A stretch of 15,353 nt of DNA from DATJBC01 sp035515515 (GTDB lineage: Bacteria; Actinomycetota; Acidimicrobiia; Acidimicrobiales; UBA8190), in assembly GCA_035515515.1 (NCBI GenBank), contig DATJBC010000324.1:1-15353 (forward strand). The letters run 5' to 3'. Position 1 is the first letter of the stretch. The number at the start of each line of letters is the position of its first letter. The position numbers and the translations under genes were made by a program. Below, piece by piece: positions 1-9,100 of the stretch. The notes under the pieces were generated by a model. The model was not told the origin of the DNA, made no database searches, and was given only the letters and a program-made list of their open reading frames with translations.

Positions 1-78
1 GCCGCCGGCGTGGCTGGCGCGGGGGCCGCGCAACCCCTGCCCGGCGCGCGCCGCGCGGGTACGGTGGGGCCCTGGCTT

Positions 79-96
79 CCGGCACCGGCGTGCCGG
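79..96. repeat. Perfect 7-bp inverted repeat, 4-nt loop
   Basis: CCGGCAC (79-85) and GTGCCGG (90-96) are exact reverse complements separated by CGGC. The hairpin would be very stable. No T-tract follows, so it could be a GC-rich terminator of a gene left of the window or a protein-binding site. In DNA this GC-rich such short repeats can arise by chance. Confidence 0.35.
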
Positions 97-305
97 CGGC
101 CCCGACATCGGCAAGCAGAGGCGTCCCCGGGGCGGGGCGCCGGTGAGCGCTCCGGGCACGAGGCCACGCACGGCGCCCGGGCCCGACGGGGGGTGCGGGA
201 CACGGACGGATCACGGTCGGGGACGCAGCGGGCGAGCGGCTGCGGGCGGCGGGCGGCGTCCCGCCCGGACCCCTCCGCGCGGGACGCGAAGAAAGCGTAG
301 AGCGG

Positions 306-334
306 TTGACTTCGCGCGTTTCGTGGGGCAAACT
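306..334 (+). promoter_or_regulatory. Candidate promoter of the histidine kinase operon
   Basis: TTGACT at 306-311 matches the housekeeping -35 consensus in five of six positions and is notable in such GC-rich surroundings. With a 17-bp spacer the -10 position is CAAACT (329-334), which fits TATAAT only weakly (3/6), as is common in actinobacteria. The element lies 56 bp before the kinase start codon, which would leave a 5' leader of roughly 50 nt carrying the CAGCTG repeat. Confidence 0.4.
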
Positions 335-348
335 CGCGCCTGCGGCAC

Positions 349-363
349 CAGCTGAAACAGCTG
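349..363. repeat. CAGCTG-AAA-CAGCTG repeat in the kinase leader
   Basis: Two copies of the self-complementary hexamer CAGCTG (349-354 and 358-363) are separated by AAA. The unit can be read as a direct repeat, an inverted repeat, or a 6-bp stem with a 3-nt loop. It lies between the candidate promoter and the ribosome binding site of the kinase gene, so it could be an operator or a small leader hairpin. No protein that binds it is known to me. Confidence 0.35.
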
Positions 364-389
364 TTGGGCGGGGGCGCGGGGGAGGTCGG

Positions 390-1961
390 ATGGCAGGCAG
401 GGCGCTGCGCGCATCGCCGCTGTCCGTGATCGCCGTCGTGATCGTGGTGGCCCTCAGCACCCTCGCCTTCTTCGCCACCAAGCACAGCGCCGATCAGCAG
501 AGCAAGGCGCTCCTGCAGAACGACACCGACCAGGCCGCCGTGATCGCCTCGTCGATCCTCGGCAACCTGGCCTCGGTCGTCGACCCCGTCGCCACCGCCG
601 TGACCCTGTCGAACGGGTCGGTGCAGGTGTTCGAAGCGCAGGCCAAGGCGCTCGGCTTCCCCGTCGTGCTGGCCCGCCAGGTGAACGGGCGCTACGTGGT
701 GCTGGGTGCGGCGGGCCAGGGCTTCAGCGTCGGGCAGGTCCTCACCGGCCCGGCGGCCACCACCGTGGCGCACGCCAACGCCACCGTCACGCCCGGCCCG
801 GTGACGCGCTCGGGCGACCGGGCCACGGTGGGCTTCGCCGTGGGGCCGCCGCTCGTCCCCCTGGGCGACGCCATCTACGCCCAGGTGACCCTGGACCCCT
901 TCACCGCCACGCCGGTCACGACGGGCAAGCCCTTCGCCGCGCTGCGGGTGGCGCTGTTCGGCTCCAAGCACCCCGATCTCGGCAACCTGTTCGTGGCCAC
1001 CACCCGCCAGCTGCCCCTCGGCGGTCCCGTGGCGCGGGCGCCGGTGCCGGTGGGGAGCGCCACCTGGACGTTGGAGGCCGAGGCCAAGGCCCCCCTGGCG
1101 GGGAGCTTCGCCACCCATGCGCCCTTGTTCATCTTGCTGCTCGGGATCCTGGTCGCCCTGGCCGTGGGGACCACGGTGGAGATCCTGGTGCGGCGCCAGC
1201 GCTACGCCGCGCAGCTCGTGGCGCAGCGCACCGGCGACCTCGAACGTTCGCTGCGGGAGCTGCACGAGGCCCAGGACGCCCTGGTGCGCGGCGAGCGACT
1301 GTCGGCGCTGGGCGAGATGGCGTCGGTGGTCGGCCACGAGCTGCGCAACCCGCTCACCGCGGTCACCAACGCGCTGTTCCTCATCCGTCACGAGGTGGGC
1401 GACCCGGTGCCGCAGGCCCTCGAGGCCCACCTGGCCATGGCCGAGCGCGAGACCGACAAGGCGGCCACCTTGGCGTCGGACCTCACCGCCTTCGTCCGCC
1501 CCCGCGACCCGGTGCTCGAGGACGTCGAGCTCAGTGAGGTGGTGCACGAGGTGATCCAGTCCGCGCCGCCGCCGGCGGGCGTGGAGTTGTCGCTGGAGGT
1601 CGCCCCGACCACGGTGGTGGCCGACCGCCACCAGATGGCCGAGGTCGTGACCAACCTCGTCACCAACGCCTACCAGGCGCTGTCCGACGGTGGCTCGGTG
1701 CGCGTGGGCCTGCGCGCCAACGGCGCCGTCGCGCTGCTCAGCGTCGAGGACGACGGCCCGGGCATCGACGACGTCACCGCGGCGCGGCTCTTCGAGCCGT
1801 TCTTCACCACCAAGCCCAACGGCACGGGGCTGGGCCTGGCCATCGTCCGCCGGGTGGTGGAGGTGCACGGGGGCAGCATCACGATCGGGAACGTCGACCC
1901 CCACGGCGCCCGCATCGAGGTGGGCCTCCCGGCCGACCTGCGGGCCAAGGTGCGGGCGTGA
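390..1961 (+). CDS. Membrane sensor histidine kinase
   Basis: A 523-residue two-component sensor kinase that would autophosphorylate on histidine and pass the phosphate to a partner receiver. A hydrophobic segment at about residues 10-29 and another at about 245-268 bracket an extracytoplasmic region of about 215 residues that I cannot assign to a named sensor fold. A short charged, probably coiled-coil linker follows. The HisKA H-box GHELRNPL has the phosphoacceptor at His316. The ATPase domain shows the N-box (TNLVTNAYQA, about 421-430), the G1 box DDGPGI (454-459), the F-box LFEPFFTTK (467-475) and the G2 box GTGLGLAIV (478-486), all intact. The ATG at 390 is chosen because GGAGG lies at 381-385; the frame stays open upstream to 306, but that stretch reads as non-coding leader. 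The stop overlaps the next gene by 4 bp, so the two are translationally coupled. The ligand is unknown. Confidence 0.93.
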   Translation: MAGRALRASPLSVIAVVIVVALSTLAFFATKHSADQQSKALLQNDTDQAAVIASSILGNLASVVDPVATAVTLSNGSVQVFEAQAKALGFPVVLARQVNGRYVVLGAAGQGFSVGQVLTGPAATTVAHANATVTPGPVTRSGDRATVGFAVGPPLVPLGDAIYAQVTLDPFTATPVTTGKPFAALRVALFGSKHPDLGNLFVATTRQLPLGGPVARAPVPVGSATWTLEAEAKAPLAGSFATHAPLFILLLGILVALAVGTTVEILVRRQRYAAQLVAQRTGDLERSLRELHEAQDALVRGERLSALGEMASVVGHELRNPLTAVTNALFLIRHEVGDPVPQALEAHLAMAERETDKAATLASDLTAFVRPRDPVLEDVELSEVVHEVIQSAPPPAGVELSLEVAPTTVVADRHQMAEVVTNLVTNAYQALSDGGSVRVGLRANGAVALLSVEDDGPGIDDVTAARLFEPFFTTKPNGTGLGLAIVRRVVEVHGGSITIGNVDPHGARIEVGLPADLRAKVRA

Positions 1962-2320
1962 ACGGCGCCAGCGTGCTCGTCGTCGACGACGAGGAGTCGG
2001 TGCGGACGTCGGTGGCCGCCATCCTGCGCAGCTCCGGCTACGAGGTGATCGAGGCCGCCGACGGCGAGGACGCCCTGGCCATGCTCGACCGCCACGACGT
2101 CAAGGTCGTGATCCTCGACGTGCGCATGCCGCGCCTCGACGGCATCGGCGTGCTCGACGCCCTGGACGAGCCGCCGGCCGTCGTCCTCATGTCGGCGCAC
2201 GTCCTGGCGGCCGACGTGCGGGCCCGCATCGAAGAGAAGGTGGTGTCGTTCCTGCAGAAGCCGGTCCCCCCCCGGCGTCTGCTCGACGAGGTGGCCGCCG
2301 CCGCCCGGATGGCGTCGTGA
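1958..2320 (+). CDS. Single-domain response regulator (receiver only)
   Basis: A 120-residue CheY-like receiver with no output domain. The acidic pocket is at Asp10-Asp11-Glu12, the phosphoacceptor is Asp54 in ILDVRMP, the switch Ser79 follows VVLM, and Lys101 lies in the KP motif. All the residues needed for phosphorylation are present. Its GTG start lies within GTGA, which contains the stop of the kinase gene, so it is almost certainly made together with that kinase and is its most likely direct partner. Lacking DNA-binding or enzymatic domains, it probably acts by protein contact, as a phosphate shuttle to the downstream receiver-GGDEF-EAL protein or as a sink. The shuttle role is inference. 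Confidence 0.92.
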   Translation: MNGASVLVVDDEESVRTSVAAILRSSGYEVIEAADGEDALAMLDRHDVKVVILDVRMPRLDGIGVLDALDEPPAVVLMSAHVLAADVRARIEEKVVSFLQKPVPPRRLLDEVAAAARMAS

Positions 2321-2345
2321 GATCCGGGGGCCACGGGGGGGCGTG

Positions 2346-4103
2346 ATGGTCCATGCACAGCCGCCCGACCCCGGCGCACTCGTGCTGGTCGTGGACGACG
2401 ACGACGTGCTCCGGCAGGGGCTCATCGACGTGTGCGCCACCGTCGGCATCCGGGCCATGGGGGCGGCCTCGGCCGACGAGGCCCTGCAGCTGCAGACCAC
2501 CCACCGCCCGGCCGTGGTGGTGTGCGACTTCCGGCTCCCCGACAGCACCGGGATCGACCTCGCCGGGGAGCTCAAGATCCGCGACCCCGAGGTGCCGGTG
2601 CTGCTGCTCACCGGGTACGCCTCGCTCGACAGCGCCATCGCGGCTGTGGGCCAGCTCGACGCCTATCTCATCAAGCCCGTGCCCCCGCACTCCTTCATCC
2701 AGTCCGTTCGCCACGCGCTGGCGCGGCGGGCCCTGGTCAACGAGAACCGTGACCTCGTCGAGCGCCTGGAGCGGCTCAACACCTACCAGGCCCTGTACGA
2801 CCCGCTGACCGGGCTCCCCAACCGGGCCCTGCTCGACGACCGCCTCAGCCAGGCCATCGCCAGCGCGCGCCGCACGGGCAGCATGCTCGCCGTGCTGTTC
2901 GTGGACCTCGACGGCTTCAAGGTCGTGAACGACCTCTTCGGCCACCACGTGGGGGACGAGCTGCTGTGCCAGATGGCCGACCGCCTGGCCAACACCCGGC
3001 GCCAGTCCGACACCGTGGCCCGCTTCGGCGGGGACGAGTTCGTAGTCGTGTGCCCCGACATCAAGACCTCGGCGGCCGCCTGCCGGATCGCCGACCACCT
3101 CCTCGACGAGCTGGCCGTGCCGGCCGAGGTCGGCGGGGTGGAGCACCGCCTCACCGCCAGCGTGGGCATCGCCGTGACGTCGCCGGGATCGGCACACGAG
3201 AGCGCCGAGACGCTCCTGCGCAACGCCGACACCGCCATGTACCGGGCGAAGGAGGAGGGGCGCGCCGGCTGGGAGCTGTTCGACGACTCCATGCGCGACA
3301 GGGTGCTCGAGCGCTTCGAGGTCGAGCGGGGCCTGCGCGCCGGCATGGAGTCGGGGGACCTGACGGTCGTGTACCAGCCCCTCATCGACCTCGCCACGGG
3401 CGAGGTGGTGGGGGCCGAGGCGCTCCTGCGCTGGTACCGCGACGGGCACGGCACCATCCTCCCCACGTCGTTCCTGGGGGTCGCCGAGGAGTCCGGGCTC
3501 ATCGTCCCCATCGGGCGCTGGGCGCTGGACCAGGCGTTGTCGGAGCTGGCCGCCTGGCGCGCCGAGGGGCTCGTGCCCGAGCGCTTCCGGTTGTGGGTCA
3601 ACCTGTCGCCGCACCAGCTGGCCAACCAGCACTTCGCCGACCTCGTGCGCGAGACGATGGAGAGCCACGCCATCCCGCCCGCGCTGGTGGGCTTCGAGGT
3701 CGTGGAGGACGCCCTGCAGGACGTGGGGGCGACCATCAAGATGCTCCACGCGCTGCGCGAGCAGGGGCTGTCGATCAACCTCGACGACTTCGGGGCGGGC
3801 CACTCCAACCTGTCGTGGCTGCAGGAGCTGCCCATCACGGGGATCAAGATCGACCGGCGCTTCGTGGCCACCCTCGACGTCGTCGGCGACAGCCGCAGCA
3901 CGGCCATCGTGCGGGGCCTCGTCAGCCTGGGACACTCCCTGGGGCTGTCCATGGTGGGTGAAGGGGTGGAGAGCAAGGCACAGGGCGACGCCCTGCGCTC
4001 GATGGGCTGCGAGCTCGCCCAGGGCTACTTCTTCGGCTACCCGGGCAGCGCCGCACAGCTGTGGGCGCTCGCCGCCGGGAGCACGGCGGAGGTGCCCGGC
4101 TGA
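2346..4103 (+). CDS. Response regulator with GGDEF and EAL domains (cyclic di-GMP turnover)
   Basis: A 585-residue three-domain protein. The receiver (about 11-125) has an acidic cluster in VVDDDD, phosphoacceptor Asp61 in CDFRLP and Lys110. The diguanylate cyclase domain (about 145-310) carries RFGGDEF (226-232), and RQSD five residues before GGDEF fits the inhibitory I-site (RxxD). The EAL phosphodiesterase domain (about 325-575) shows EAL (358-360), the Asn of NLS (419), Glu451, DDFGAG (480-485), Lys501 in IKID, Glu539 in GEGVE and Gln559 in QGYFFG. Both enzyme motifs are therefore intact, and the protein could both make and break cyclic di-GMP. It lies 25 bp after the single-domain regulator, in the same operon as the kinase. 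A GTG at 2343 is an equally possible start, adding one residue. No strong ribosome binding site is visible. Confidence 0.93.
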   Translation: MVHAQPPDPGALVLVVDDDDVLRQGLIDVCATVGIRAMGAASADEALQLQTTHRPAVVVCDFRLPDSTGIDLAGELKIRDPEVPVLLLTGYASLDSAIAAVGQLDAYLIKPVPPHSFIQSVRHALARRALVNENRDLVERLERLNTYQALYDPLTGLPNRALLDDRLSQAIASARRTGSMLAVLFVDLDGFKVVNDLFGHHVGDELLCQMADRLANTRRQSDTVARFGGDEFVVVCPDIKTSAAACRIADHLLDELAVPAEVGGVEHRLTASVGIAVTSPGSAHESAETLLRNADTAMYRAKEEGRAGWELFDDSMRDRVLERFEVERGLRAGMESGDLTVVYQPLIDLATGEVVGAEALLRWYRDGHGTILPTSFLGVAEESGLIVPIGRWALDQALSELAAWRAEGLVPERFRLWVNLSPHQLANQHFADLVRETMESHAIPPALVGFEVVEDALQDVGATIKMLHALREQGLSINLDDFGAGHSNLSWLQELPITGIKIDRRFVATLDVVGDSRSTAIVRGLVSLGHSLGLSMVGEGVESKAQGDALRSMGCELAQGYFFGYPGSAAQLWALAAGSTAEVPG

Positions 4104-4133
4104 CGGCCCGGGCGCGGCGCGCCGGGGGGCCCC

Positions 4134-5432
4134 TCAGGCGGGCTCGCCCTCGCTCAGCTCGGCGCCCGCCTGTGTCAGCGCCTCGGTGGTGGCGCGCGCC
4201 CCGAGGGGCTGTCCGCCACCGGCGTCGCGCCAGAACGCGGGCACCCGCCACAACAGCACGGCCACGCCGGCCACACAGGCGAGGCCGCCCGACCACACGG
4301 CGAACTGCGGCCCGCCGATGCTGGCGGCCACGCCCGTCTCGGCGTCGCCCAGACGCGGCCCGCCCGCCACCACGGCGAAGAAGGTGCCCGACAGCCGTCC
4401 CTGGAGGTGGTCGGGCACCGCCCGCTGCTGCACCGCCTGACGGAACACCGCCGAGATGACGTCGGCCCCGCCCGCCAGGGCGAGGAGCACGAGGCCCACC
4501 CACAGCACGGGGACGACGCCGAAGACGGCGATCGTCGCCCCCCACAGCACCACGCAGGCGGCGATGGCCCGGCCCTGGCGGCGCACGCGGCCGCACCACC
4601 CGGTGAACAGCGACCCCACGAGCGCCCCGGCGCCGGGGGCGGCGAAGAGCAGTCCCACCGTCTTGGCCCCGCCCTTGAACAGCCCGGTCCCCAGCGCGGG
4701 GAACACGGCGCGGGGCATGCCGAAGATCATGGCGTTGAGGTCGATGACGTAGCTGGCCGACAACAGCGTCTCGCCCCGCAGGTGGCGCAGGCCGTCGGCC
4801 ATCGAGCGCAGGCCCGTGGGCGTCCCGCCTCCGCTCGGCATCAACAGCGGCAGCTGGGCGGCGGCCACCAGCGCCACGGCGAAGGTGCCGACGTCCACGC
4901 CGTACACGGCGCCGAGACCGATCGTGCCGATGCACACCCCGGCCAGCGCCGGGCCCGCCACCAGCGCCACCTGCTGGACGAGCGTCTGGAGGGCGATCGC
5001 CGACGTGACGTCGGCGTCGTCCACGAGCATGGGCAGCGCGGCCCGCCGCGCCGGCCAGTCCATCCCCTGGAAGCAGGCGTTGGCCGCCGTGCACGCGAAG
5101 AGGGGCCACACCGCGGGGTGCGCCACGGTGGCGTTGGCCACCAGCCCCCCCGAGCCGCCGGCCATGGCGATCTGGGTGAACACGAGCAGCCGCCGTCGGT
5201 CCATGGCGTCGGCCAGCGTCCCGCCCCACAGCGCACCGGCCAGGAGGGGCACGAGCTGGACGGGACCGATGAGGCCCACCATCAACGTGGAGTGCGTGAG
5301 CGCGTAGGCCTGGAACGAGACGGCCACCAACGTGAGCTGCGAGCCCAGCCCGGACAGCACCTGTCCGCCCCACAGGCGGCGGAAGTGGCGGTGGCGCCGC
5401 AGTGGTGACACGTCGACGACCAGGCGCGGCAC
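4134..5432 (-). CDS. MFS transporter, EntS-like exporter family
   Basis: An integral membrane transporter of about 432 residues with many hydrophobic segments, consistent with the usual 10-12 spans of the major facilitator superfamily. The N-terminus (PLRRHRHFRRLWGGQ) and the motif A-like loop GGTLADAMDRRR (about 70-81) resemble the MFS_3/EntS branch, whose known members export siderophores or drugs by proton antiport. The segment RRAALPMLVDDADVTSA and a later VPDHLQGRLSG are also typical of that branch. The GTG at 5432 is chosen because it leaves the short cytosolic N-terminus normal for the family; the frame stays open to 5543 but gives an Arg/Ala-rich, non-hydrophobic extension. GTG 5411 is an alternative. 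It converges with the cyclic di-GMP gene, leaving 30 bp between stops, and diverges from the carbonic anhydrase gene. The substrate is unknown. Confidence 0.85.
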   Translation of the reverse strand: MPRLVVDVSPLRRHRHFRRLWGGQVLSGLGSQLTLVAVSFQAYALTHSTLMVGLIGPVQLVPLLAGALWGGTLADAMDRRRLLVFTQIAMAGGSGGLVANATVAHPAVWPLFACTAANACFQGMDWPARRAALPMLVDDADVTSAIALQTLVQQVALVAGPALAGVCIGTIGLGAVYGVDVGTFAVALVAAAQLPLLMPSGGGTPTGLRSMADGLRHLRGETLLSASYVIDLNAMIFGMPRAVFPALGTGLFKGGAKTVGLLFAAPGAGALVGSLFTGWCGRVRRQGRAIAACVVLWGATIAVFGVVPVLWVGLVLLALAGGADVISAVFRQAVQQRAVPDHLQGRLSGTFFAVVAGGPRLGDAETGVAASIGGPQFAVWSGGLACVAGVAVLLWRVPAFWRDAGGGQPLGARATTEALTQAGAELSEGEPA

Positions 5433-5506
5433 CGGGCCACAGTAGCGGTGGTCCGTCGCGCTCCGACGCGTTGCGCCGCGCGCGGGCGTCGCCGCGCGGC
5501 GGCCCG

Positions 5507-5536
5507 TGGCGGGCCCGTGCGACAATGGCGGGCCCG
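5507..5536. promoter_or_regulatory. Perfect 11-bp direct repeat, possible operator
   Basis: TGGCGGGCCCG occurs at 5507-5517 and again, identically, at 5526-5536, a 19-bp period close to two turns of the helix. Each copy contains the palindrome CGGGCCCG, so a dimeric protein could bind each half. A partial third copy (GCGGCCCG) lies just upstream, ending at 5506. The repeat lies in the divergent gap between the MFS exporter and carbonic anhydrase genes, about 50 bp before the latter's start codon, where an operator would be expected. No binding protein is recognised. Confidence 0.45.
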
Positions 5537-5587
5537 CAGTCACACCCGGCGGCCGCGTCGGGCCGCCTGTTGCGCGGAGGGAACCCG

Positions 5588-6094
5588 ATGTCCGAGACCG
5601 ATGCGTTGCTCACCGGGGCGGCGCGCCACGCCGCCTCCTTCGACGGTGGCGGGCTGCCCCCGCAGCCGGCGCGACGCGTGGCCGTGGTGACGTGCATGGA
5701 CGCCCGGGTCGACCCGGCGCGGATCCTGGGGCTGCGCGACGGCGACGCCCACGTCCTGCGCAACGCCGGGGCCGTCGTCACCGACGACCTGCTTCGCTCC
5801 CTGGCGGCGTCCCAGCGCCTCCTCGGGACCGCCGAGGTCATGCTCATCCACCACACCGAGTGCGGTGTGCTCACCTACTCCGACGCCCGGTGGCGCGGCG
5901 AGCTGGAGGCCGAGACCGGGGTGTCCCCGCCGTGGTCGGCCGAGGTGTCGACCGACATCGACGCCAACGTGCGGGCCGGCCTCGAGGCCCTGCGCTCGAG
6001 CCCGTTTCTCGTGGCCACCGACAGCGTGCGGGGCTTCGTCTACGACGTGCGGACCGGGGCCCTGCGCGAGGTGGCGGCCGACGGTCGCCGCTGA
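5588..6094 (+). CDS. Beta-class carbonic anhydrase, small Rv1284-like type
   Basis: A 168-residue zinc enzyme that interconverts CO2 and bicarbonate in the cytoplasm. The zinc ligands and catalytic pair are clear: Cys36 with Asp38 and Arg40 in TCMDAR, then His89 and Cys92 in HHTEC. Length, spacing and the short N-terminal arm match the small beta-carbonic anhydrases of actinobacteria such as mycobacterial Rv1284. The ATG at 5588 is chosen because GGAGGG (5576-5581) lies 6 nt before it; the frame continues upstream to 5402, but that stretch is Arg/Ala-rich leader. The gene stands alone, divergent from the MFS exporter and convergent with the large regulator. The direct repeat at 5507-5536 may control it. 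No functional tie to its neighbours is evident. Confidence 0.93.
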   Translation: MSETDALLTGAARHAASFDGGGLPPQPARRVAVVTCMDARVDPARILGLRDGDAHVLRNAGAVVTDDLLRSLAASQRLLGTAEVMLIHHTECGVLTYSDARWRGELEAETGVSPPWSAEVSTDIDANVRAGLEALRSSPFLVATDSVRGFVYDVRTGALREVAADGRR

Positions 6095-6149
6095 CGCCGC
6101 CGGCCCGCGGGGAGGACCGGAGCGCCCGCCGGCCCCATCGGCGCCGCCG

Positions 6150-9100
6150 TCACCGCACCGACACGAGCGGGTCGAGGTGCGCCGTGGCCCAGCGGACGAG
6201 CGACCCCGGCGTCATGTCGGTGCCCCGCTCGGTGCAGGCGGCGAAGTCCTCCGGTGCCAGGCGGCCCTGGGCGGCGTCGCGGGCCCGGCGACACTGCACG
6301 GCGGTCCCCAGCGGCGTGCGGGCCAGCCCGGCGCACAGCACGGCCGCCGTGTCGAGGGCGCCCGCCTGCACCAGCGGGTCGAGCGCGCTCACCAGCGTCT
6401 GCAGCTGCTGCGACACGTCCCCGGACCGCTGGAACTCCTCGAGCAGGCGCTTGAGCGCGGGCAGCGAGCCTCGCCGGTCGCCCCCGCGGCTCTGGAGCTC
6501 GAGCAGCGTGCGCTGCGCCTGGTTGGCCACCAGGTTGCACCGTCCCGACACGGCCAGGGCCACGGCCTCGTCCAGCGCCGCCATGGCCGGTGCGGGGTCG
6601 TCGTCGTCGTCGAAGGTGCGGCCGATCGACACGAGACCCATGGCCCGCAGCGTGGCGCTCTGGCACGCCGTGGCCAGCTCGAGGAGCCGGCGCGCCGCCT
6701 CCTGCCCGGTGGCGCGGTCCTTGGCGAAGGACGCCAAGAGCGCCCGGTCGAAGAGGGCCACGGCCCTCGGCATCGGGAAGCGGGCCTGGGCCAGCCCCTC
6801 CATCTCGTCGAGCAGGGCGTCGGCCTCGTCCAGGCGCCCCGCGGCGGCGGCGGCGAAGACGAGCACGTTGCGGGCGGGCCACAGCCGGTCCCCCTCGGTG
6901 GGGGGCTCGGCCCCGAGGCTCCGGCGGGCCAGCTCCTCGGCGTCGGCCATGCGCCCCTCCACCATGGCGGTGTTGGCCGTCATGGCCAGGGCCGTCGCCC
7001 GCAGGGGGTGGTCCGCCGGGCCCAGGGCGGCCAGGGCCTCGGTGGCCCACCGCCCGACCTCGATGCGCTCGCGCACCACCAGCTCGTCCACCACCGCCCG
7101 CAGCAGCGCCCCCCCGAGGTCGAGGTGGCGGGTGTCGAGACACCAGCGAAAGGCGCGCCGCACGTTGTCGAACTGCTCGTCGAAGTCGGTGAGGGCGGCG
7201 GCCTCGCCCGGCCCGTAGGGGGAGAGGGCCTGCTCCTGGGCGAGCCGGGCGTAGTGCGCGGCGTGCGCCGCGGCGACGGCCGCGCCGTGGCCGCTCTGCT
7301 CGAGCGTGCGTGCCGCGTACATGCGCACGGTGGCGAGCATCTGGTAGCGGGCCCGTCCCGGTGTGGCGCCGGTCGTCGTCACGAGGGACTGGTCCCACAG
7401 ATCGGCGACGATGCCCGACGTCTCGACGGGCGACAGCGACACCGCCGTCCCCACCGCCTCCGCCGCGTCGAGCGTCCACGGCCCGCTCAGCGCCGACAGG
7501 GCGGCGAAGAGCGCCTGGCTGGGCGGGGCCAGCTGTGCGAAGGACCAGTCGATGGTGGAGGTGAGCGTGCCGTGGCGGTGCCCGGCGCGCTGGGGGGCGG
7601 CCAGCAGGTCGAGGGAGCGGGCCAGGCGCTCGGCCAGGTCCGACGCCGACATCGCCGCCAGCCGGCGCGCGGCGAGCTCGATGGCCAGGGGCAGCCCGTC
7701 CACGCAGTCGACGATGGCGCGCAGCGCGGGGTCGCCGTCGTCGTCGACCGCGGCGCCCGCCGCGCGGGCGCGGTCGACGAGGAGGGCGGTGCCCGGGTCG
7801 GGGCCGCCCTCCCCGCCGGTGCCGGGGCCGAAGGGGTCCACGCGCACCACCTGCTCCCCGGCGACGCCGAGCGCGCAGCGGCTGGTGGCGAGGATGGTGG
7901 CGGCGGGCTCGGCCCGCGCCACCTCCTCGAGCAGCGCCGCCACGGCCGGCGCCAGGTGCTCGCAGTTGTCCAGGACGAGCACGGCCGGGGTGAAGACGAG
8001 CCAGTCGGTGACCAGGCGGCGCAGGTCCTCGACCGAGGCCGCCTGCAGCGCGAGCGCGGCCGCCACGGCCTCGACCACCTCGTGGGCGTGATGGGCCGAG
8101 GACAGGTCGCAGAACCATGCGCCTCCCGGCGCGGGCGGGAGGCGGCGGGCGGCCTCCAGGGCCAGGCGCGTCTTCCCCACGCCGCCGACGCCGGTGAGCG
8201 TCACCAGGGACCGGGCGCCCAGGAGGGCGGCCACCACGGCCAGCTCGGCCCCGCGCCCCACGAAGGCATTGGCGGGGACGGGCAGCGAACCACTGCCGGG
8301 GCGTCCCACCCGCAGGCTCATGAAGGCGGGTCCGAGGTCCTGGTGGTGCAGCTCGCTCACGTGCGCCAGCGGGGCGAGGTCGGGCAGGCGCCAGTGGCCG
8401 AGATCGAGGAGCTCGCACTCCGGCGGGAGCCCCTCGCGCACGAGGGCGGCGCCCGGCTCCGACACCACGATCTGTCCGCCGTGGCCGGACCGGGCCAGCG
8501 CGGCGGCCTCGTGGAGCACCTCGCCGAACGCCGTCCCCGCCCGCACGTGCACGTCGCCGACGTGCAGCGCCACCACCACGGCCGTCGCCCTCTTGGGGAC
8601 CGAGCGCTCGGCGGCGAGGGTGCGCTGGACGGCCAGAGCGGCCGCGGCGGCGTCCGACGGACTGTCGAACAACGTGCACGAGCGCCCGTCCCAGCCCCCG
8701 CACGGCCGCCCCCCGTGCTCGCGCACGACCCGGGTGACCACGGCGTCGATGTGGGCCAGCTCGCCGGTCGCGCCCCGCGGGCGGCCTTCCCAGGGGCCGG
8801 CCCTCGAAGCCACGTCCGTCATGAGCACCGCGGCGCGCCCGTCCCGGTCGGCGAGCGGCGCCGGTGCCCCGGGGGTGGCGCGGGCCGCGTCGAGCAGCGG
8901 GTCGTGCGCCAGGATGGCGCGCTCCAAGGCGCGGATCTGCGGCTCGGGCTCCACGCCCAGCTCGTCGGCCAGCCGACGGCGCAGCGTCTCGTAGGTGCGC
9001 AGGGCGGCCGCCTGGGACCCGGCGCGGTACTGGGCCAGCATCAGCTGGCCCCACAGGCGCTCCTCGAGGGGGTGCTCGTCCACCAGGCCCTGCAGCTCGG

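Larger units (their letters stand above)
1..389. other. Upstream region without a convincing gene
   Basis: This stretch is extremely GC-rich and contains only short open frames that are low-complexity (rich in Arg, Gly, Ala and Pro) and resemble no family I recognise. I see no tRNA or rRNA. It holds a perfect 7-bp inverted repeat at 79-96, a TTGACT element at 306-311 and a doubled CAGCTG at 349-363. The last two lie close to the histidine kinase gene and are best read as its promoter and leader region. Whether the left part contains the tail or terminator of a gene outside the window cannot be told. Confidence 0.5.

Noticed and set aside
10..300. A 96-residue open frame near the left edge
   Set aside because: Arg/Ala/Gly-rich composition, no ribosome binding site and no family resemblance; typical of random GC-rich sequence.
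2187..3935. A 582-residue open frame on the - strand
   Set aside because: It is antisense to the receiver-GGDEF-EAL gene, whose catalytic motifs are intact in the other reading, and has no recognisable domain.
4104..4133. Possible bidirectional terminator between convergent genes
   Set aside because: The 30-bp gap is GC-only with an 8-bp GGCGCGCC palindrome, but I could not draw a convincing hairpin with a loop, so no terminator is called.
6596..6612. A short GTC/TCG triplet repeat
   Set aside because: It is inside the regulator gene and simply encodes a run of aspartates in a loop; nothing suggests a functional repeat.
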